Assembly: GCA_020403045.1 (NCBI GenBank)
Contig: JADBYK010000003.1
Location: forward strand, 1-64,000
Reading direction: 5' to 3'
Source: Cytophagales bacterium
Lineage (GTDB): Bacteria; Bacteroidota; Bacteroidia; Cytophagales; Cyclobacteriaceae
Length of the DNA: 64,000 nt
Shown: one piece after another, positions 60,400-64,000 of the stretch
Layout of the letters: each line of letters opens with the position of its first letter
Numbering within the stretch: the first letter of the stretch is position 1
Position numbers and translations under genes: made by a program
The notes under the pieces: generated by a model
Told to the model about the DNA's origin: nothing
The model's database searches: none
Seen by the model: the letters and a program-made list of their open reading frames with translations, nothing else

Positions 60400-61173
60400 A
60401 TGGCGCAAGGATTGTTGATTGATATGGATGGGGTTATCTATAGCGGAGACGCATTAATACCCGGTGCAGATAAATTTATCGCCAGACTGCTCGAGCAAAA
60501 GATTCCCTTCATGTTCATGACAAACAACAGCCAGCGCACCCGAGTGGATGCGGTGCGCAAATTAGAGAAGTTGGGTATGAAAGTAAGTGAAGACCATGTG
60601 TACACCAGCGCGATGGCCACCGGCAAATTTTTGGCCAGTCAAATCCCCGGAGGCACCGCTTATGTTCTCGGTGAAGGCGGATTGATTTCCAGCCTACATG
60701 AAAATGGTATTACGTTGGTTAATTCCGATCCGGACTTTGTGGTGCTGGGAGAAGGTAGAAACTTTACATTGGAAATGGTGCAGAAAGCAGTTGACATGGT
60801 GTTGGCAGGAGCAAAATTTGTGATCACCAATCGCGATCCATCGCCTAAGAAGAAAGGCTGGGACAATTTAGGTATCGCAGCAACTAGCGCGATGATTGAA
60901 GAAGCTACGGGCGTAAGAGCATTTGTAGTAGGTAAACCTAGTCCTGTAATGATGCGCTCTGCTCGAAAAGCACTCGGATTGGAAACAGCAGAGACAACCA
61001 TTATCGGTGATACGATGGATACTGATATTCGCGGTGGAGTGCAAATGGGTTACAAAACAATTTTAGTGCTAAGTGGCATAACAAAAAAGGATACCCTCTC
61101 TCGCTATGCCTATAAGCCGGATTTGGTGATCGATTCTGTCAATGAGTTGAAGTTGCCTTTGGCGTGGTGGTAG
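60400..61173 (+). CDS. HAD-superfamily subfamily IIA hydrolase (NagD-like)
   Basis: The 257-aa phosphatase has motif I LLIDMDGVIYSGDALIPGA (nucleophile Asp in DMDGV), motif II FMTNNSQRTR, cap residues VITNRDPSPKKKGW, and motif III/IV GKPSPVMMRSA with TTIIGDTMDTDIRGGVQMGYKTILVLSG (recognisable GDTMDTDI). Substrates of the family are sugar or nucleotide phosphates. It is divergent from hicAB. Confidence 0.9.
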   Translation: MAQGLLIDMDGVIYSGDALIPGADKFIARLLEQKIPFMFMTNNSQRTRVDAVRKLEKLGMKVSEDHVYTSAMATGKFLASQIPGGTAYVLGEGGLISSLHENGITLVNSDPDFVVLGEGRNFTLEMVQKAVDMVLAGAKFVITNRDPSPKKKGWDNLGIAATSAMIEEATGVRAFVVGKPSPVMMRSARKALGLETAETTIIGDTMDTDIRGGVQMGYKTILVLSGITKKDTLSRYAYKPDLVIDSVNELKLPLAWW

Positions 61174-61191
61174 GTATTTGTACTAAAGAAG

Positions 61192-62529
61192 TCATTCACG
61201 ATGACAGATTGCCTCAATGGGTAAATCTTCCGCCACATAAATTTCCCATTCTTCTTTAGTCAAGTTTCTCTTAATGCTACCACAGAGCATAGCTGTCATT
61301 TGAGCGCAACGCAATGGCCATACTCGGAGTGTCATAGATTTAGAATCAGAGCTCAATTGGCTACAATTAAAAACAATAAAGTTGTCGTCAGGTGAAAACG
61401 CAAAACCATTGATCACGTCTTGATTAGGAATTACAATTGGCTTTTCTTTCAATGCTTCCATGTTCCAGATTAATATTGAATTATCTTGAGAAGATGCAGC
61501 CATCAGTTTGTTATCGTGACTAAATTGAATGTTAGTAATCGGAGATGTAGAATTCCATAATACTCTACGGACATAACCTTCAGTAATAATTCGAATCTCG
61601 CCTACATCATTGCCTATAAAATAGGTATCGCGAAACCTACTCAACAAAACTGTTGGCGCATTTTCGCTCATTACTCTGGTAAGAACCCCTTCTGAAAAAT
61701 CGTTTAAACTCCAAACATGCAGAAATCCTTGTATGTTCAATCCTACTAAGTGCAATTTATCCTCACTAATGCCAATCGCCACAATTCGAGCTTTTAGGGT
61801 TACAACTTCCTTTGACTTTTTCATGTCACAGTATAAAATCTGAAGTCCTTTGTTTACCAGGACAAAAAATCCTTTTTCTTGAGGGCTGAAAACAATTTGA
61901 TCAATCATCTTACTACCTAAATTTACTATTTCAGGCTTTTGAAGCGGGTTATTTAAATTGTAAACCTCAATTGAACCCGAAGTGCCTCCCACTGCCAATA
62001 AATCTCCAGAATCATTGATCGCTAAAGCTTGAATTTTTTGTTTGGTATTTACCTTCACTACAAAATCACTTCGCCATTGCTCGTCTTGCTGCGTAAGCCT
62101 CGTAAGTACTCCGTCATTTCCCAACGAAAGGAGAAATGTTGCATTCGTGGGGGTGAGAATTTGTTTAGAAGTTTTAGGGCTGTCTTGAATTTCTGCTGGC
62201 AATCGATGCGATTTTAAAAGTGCTTTTGTAAGGGCGTGGTGAATTTTAGGATTATACCGATAACCACCATACTTCATATTGAAATTAGAAGCTTGAATGG
62301 CTAATAAATTCGATAACTCTAAATCGCGCACCTCAAGGGAAGACTCTGCAATGCTTTGGGCAAGCGAAAGATACCTTCTTCGGTCAGCCTCTTTTTTTGC
62401 TTGAATAGCGATTCTTTCAGCTATTATGAGTTGGTGTTTAAGGCTATCAATTATTTTTTGATTTTGACCAAGACCAACCGATTTAAACAAAATCAAAATT
62501 GAAAATAAAATAACTGTTTCTCGAATCAT
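61192..62529 (-). CDS. Secreted WD40-repeat protein
   Basis: From ATG 62529 (MIRETVILFSILILFKSVGL, a signal peptide ending GLGQ) the protein has 445 aa. A helical N-terminal part (AQSIAESSLEVRDLELSNLLAIQAS) leads into WD40-like repeats such as LAINDSGDLLAVGGTSGSIEVYN and IQFSHDNKLMAASSQDNSILIWN. The same helix-plus-propeller arrangement occurs at the C-terminus of Bacteroidetes STAND-type proteins, but no ATPase domain is present. Ligand unknown. Confidence 0.8.
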   Translation of the reverse strand: MIRETVILFSILILFKSVGLGQNQKIIDSLKHQLIIAERIAIQAKKEADRRRYLSLAQSIAESSLEVRDLELSNLLAIQASNFNMKYGGYRYNPKIHHALTKALLKSHRLPAEIQDSPKTSKQILTPTNATFLLSLGNDGVLTRLTQQDEQWRSDFVVKVNTKQKIQALAINDSGDLLAVGGTSGSIEVYNLNNPLQKPEIVNLGSKMIDQIVFSPQEKGFFVLVNKGLQILYCDMKKSKEVVTLKARIVAIGISEDKLHLVGLNIQGFLHVWSLNDFSEGVLTRVMSENAPTVLLSRFRDTYFIGNDVGEIRIITEGYVRRVLWNSTSPITNIQFSHDNKLMAASSQDNSILIWNMEALKEKPIVIPNQDVINGFAFSPDDNFIVFNCSQLSSDSKSMTLRVWPLRCAQMTAMLCGSIKRNLTKEEWEIYVAEDLPIEAICHRE

Positions 62530-62644
62530 TACGGAGAGGTTTTCATGAAGCAAGTTAAACCGTTTTATTCAAAAAAGATGTCGAACTTTAGCGAACTATT
62601 AACTCGTTAAATTGCTACCTTGGCCTTAATAAAACCAAAAAAAT

Positions 62645-63055
62645 ATGAAACGCACAGCATCCGCACATTGGGAAGGAGATTTGAAAACAGGAAAGGGAAG
62701 TGTCTCCTCGCAAAGCACTGTTTTAAACAATACGCAGTATTCCTTCAAAACCCGATTTGAAGATGGAGTTGGCACCAACCCAGAAGAATTGCTAGCTGCA
62801 GCACATGCGGGTTGCTTTAACATGGCCGTGAGCGCTGCACTTACACAAGCGGGTACTCCCCCAACGTCACTGGATACTATCGCTACTTTAAATTTGGAAG
62901 GATTGGATATCACCGGCATTCATCTCTCCATCCAAGGAACAGTTCCAGGCATTACTACAGAGAAGTTTGCCGAAGTGACCAAAGGCGCAGAGAAAAATTG
63001 TATCATATCCAAAGCATTGAAAGTCACCATCACATCGGAATCACTGCTGATGTAA
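62645..63055 (+). CDS. OsmC/Ohr-family peroxiredoxin-like protein
   Basis: The 136-aa protein has the OsmC fold: RTASAHWEGDLKTGKGSV, NPEELLAAAHAGCFNMA with the first redox Cys, and KNCIISKAL with the second. OsmC proteins reduce organic hydroperoxides using these two cysteines. The N-terminal W-G-D-L-K-x-G pattern fits OsmC better than Ohr. It stands alone between the divergent WD40 gene and leuC. Confidence 0.92.
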   Translation: MKRTASAHWEGDLKTGKGSVSSQSTVLNNTQYSFKTRFEDGVGTNPEELLAAAHAGCFNMAVSAALTQAGTPPTSLDTIATLNLEGLDITGIHLSIQGTVPGITTEKFAEVTKGAEKNCIISKALKVTITSESLLM

Positions 63056-63155
63056 TCAGCAACTAACACTCGTAAGTGAGTAAATTTTTCTGCTGATTTA
63101 AATTACAAGTCGTAGAAAAATTCTCATCTTCGTAACAATAACTTAATAACAAATC

Positions 63156-63194
63156 AATCGCCCCGTTAATCATGAAAATGATGACGGGGCGATT
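63156..63194. repeat. Strong stem-loop in the leuC leader
   Basis: AATCGCCCCGT (63156-63166) pairs perfectly with ACGGGGCGATT (63184-63194). Inside, ATCAT pairs with ATGAT around GAAA. There is only GCATTTT after it, so it is a weak terminator at best. It may end osmC or control leuC 46 bp downstream. A 16-codon frame (63172-63222) crosses it but has a single Leu codon, so it is no leucine attenuator peptide. Confidence 0.55.
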
Positions 63195-63240
63195 GCATTT
63201 TAAAGGCATTACGCCAAACTAACAGTTGTTGAATAGAGAA

Positions 63241-64000
63241 ATGAGCCAGTTAAAACCGAAAACAATTTTTGAAAAGATTTGGGACAGCCATGTGGTGAAA
63301 CGAGCGGAGGGCTATCCCGATGCACTGTTCATCGATCGCCATTTTATACATGAGGTAACTAGTCCTCAAGCTTTTGACGGCTTGAAAAAACGGGGCATCC
63401 AAGTTTTCAATACCTCGCGCACTACGGCCACGGCCGATCATAACGTGCCTACTAAGGATCAGCATCTTCCCATCAAAGAAGCATTGTCGAGGCATCAGGT
63501 AGAAACGCTACGCAAAAATTGTAAAGAGTTTGGTGTTGAGTTATATGATTTAGGCCATGCCTACCAAGGCATTGTTCACATCATTGGACCAGAGTTAGGA
63601 TTAACACAACCTGGTATGACCATCGTGTGCGGAGATAGCCACACCTCCACACACGGAGCGTTTGGAAATATTGCTTTTGGAATTGGCACAAGTGAAGTAG
63701 AACAAGTCTTAGCCACCCAGTGCATTTTACAACACAAGCCCAAGACGATGAAAATCGAAATCAATGGCAAATTAGGTAAGGGTGTGGTGAGCAAGGATAT
63801 TATTTTATACATCATCTCAAAAATATCAGCCAGTGGTGCCACTGGCTTTTTTGTGGAGTATGCGGGAGATGCTATCACTGGTCTTTCCATGGAAGCGCGC
63901 ATGACGATTTGCAACATGAGTATTGAGATGGGCGCGCGCGGTGGCTTAATTGCCCCGGATGAAACCACTTTCAACTACATCAGAGGAAGAAAGTTTGCTC
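63241..64000 (+). CDS. leuC: 3-isopropylmalate dehydratase large subunit (5' part)
   Basis: LeuC with LeuD isomerises 2-isopropylmalate to 3-isopropylmalate in leucine synthesis. The frame starts at ATG 63241 ([19 protein letters not shown]) and stays open to the window end, 253 codons. It shows [55 protein letters not shown] (aconitase family signature, key part [10 protein letters not shown]) and [15 protein letters not shown] with the first cluster Cys region. It is the start of a leu cluster beyond the window. Confidence 0.95.
   Translation, partial: MSQLKPKTIFEKIWDSHVVKRAEGYPDALFIDRHFIHEVTSPQAFDGLKKRGIQVFNTSRTTATADHNVPTKDQHLPIKEALSRHQVETLRKNCKEFGVELYDLGHAYQGIVHIIGPELGLTQPGMTIVCGDSHTSTHGAFGNIAFGIGTSEVEQVLATQCILQHKPKTMKIEINGKLGKGVVSKDIILYIISKISASGATGFFVEYAGDAITGLSMEARMTICNMSIEMGARGGLIAPDETTFNYIRGRKFA

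Noticed and set aside
63172-63222. Leader peptide for leuC
   Set aside because: The 16-codon frame has only one Leu codon and lies inside the stem-loop, unlike a leucine attenuator.

Overview
The window looks like a Bacteroidetes chromosome, most likely of the Cytophagales type; genus cannot be set from this alone. The signs are a secreted protein with a gliding-motility-associated (CHU_C) C-terminus, a short AtpC encoded with AtpD apart from other ATP synthase genes, the tRNA-Tyr/Gly/Thr-tuf cluster, and several promoters of the Bacteroidetes form TTG-N18..20-TAnnTTTG with no Shine-Dalgarno-like sites.

Layout. 1-11.8 kb is core genome: a structured region, tuf with three upstream tRNAs, DUF721-recF, divergent pdhA, a membrane-anchored TPR protein, prfC, Uma2, an RluA-type pseudouridine synthase with a small membrane protein and a lipoprotein, and atpDC. 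11.87-40.26 kb is a tandem array of two unrelated integrative elements at the 3' end of tRNA-Lys(TTT). The 17-bp att core occurs three times (11872, 16790, 40242). Each element has its own tyrosine integrase at the tRNA-distal end, its own pair of tandem arm-type repeats near both ends, and its own hairpin that can terminate the tRNA-Lys transcript. Element 1 (about 4.9 kb) carries mostly unrecognised small genes. Element 2 (about 23.5 kb) carries a primase-helicase, a putative iteron cluster, and a defence operon: XRE regulator, SNF2 helicase, small protein, Rad50/RecF-like ATPase, type III-like Mod and Res. This continues into a 60-aa membrane protein, a protein with class III nucleotide-cyclase-like motifs and a beta-family protein, with a convergent sce7726-type nuclease. 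Its right part holds 1.5 kb of apparently non-coding DNA with nested palindromes and paired stem-loops, a DUF6943-like gene, a Bacteroidetes mobile-element protein and a secreted-type SNase.

40.3-64 kb is core genome again: a BatE-like protein, the CHU_C protein, rlmD, a large beta-propeller protein, a PLP aminotransferase, a VapBC module whose toxin has an in-frame amber codon, then the branched-chain amino acid operon ilvE-ilvD-ilvB-ilvN-ilvC-ilvA. That operon is preceded by a 30-codon leader peptide rich in Leu/Ile/Val and a perfect 12-bp terminator, the architecture of ribosome-mediated attenuation. After it come a serine hydrolase, hicAB with a palindromic operator inside its promoter, a HAD phosphatase, a WD40 protein, an OsmC protein and the 5' part of leuC, which runs off the window end.

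The most interesting parts are the double integration with swapped tRNA terminators, the defence operon with its cyclase-like add-on, and the ilv attenuator.
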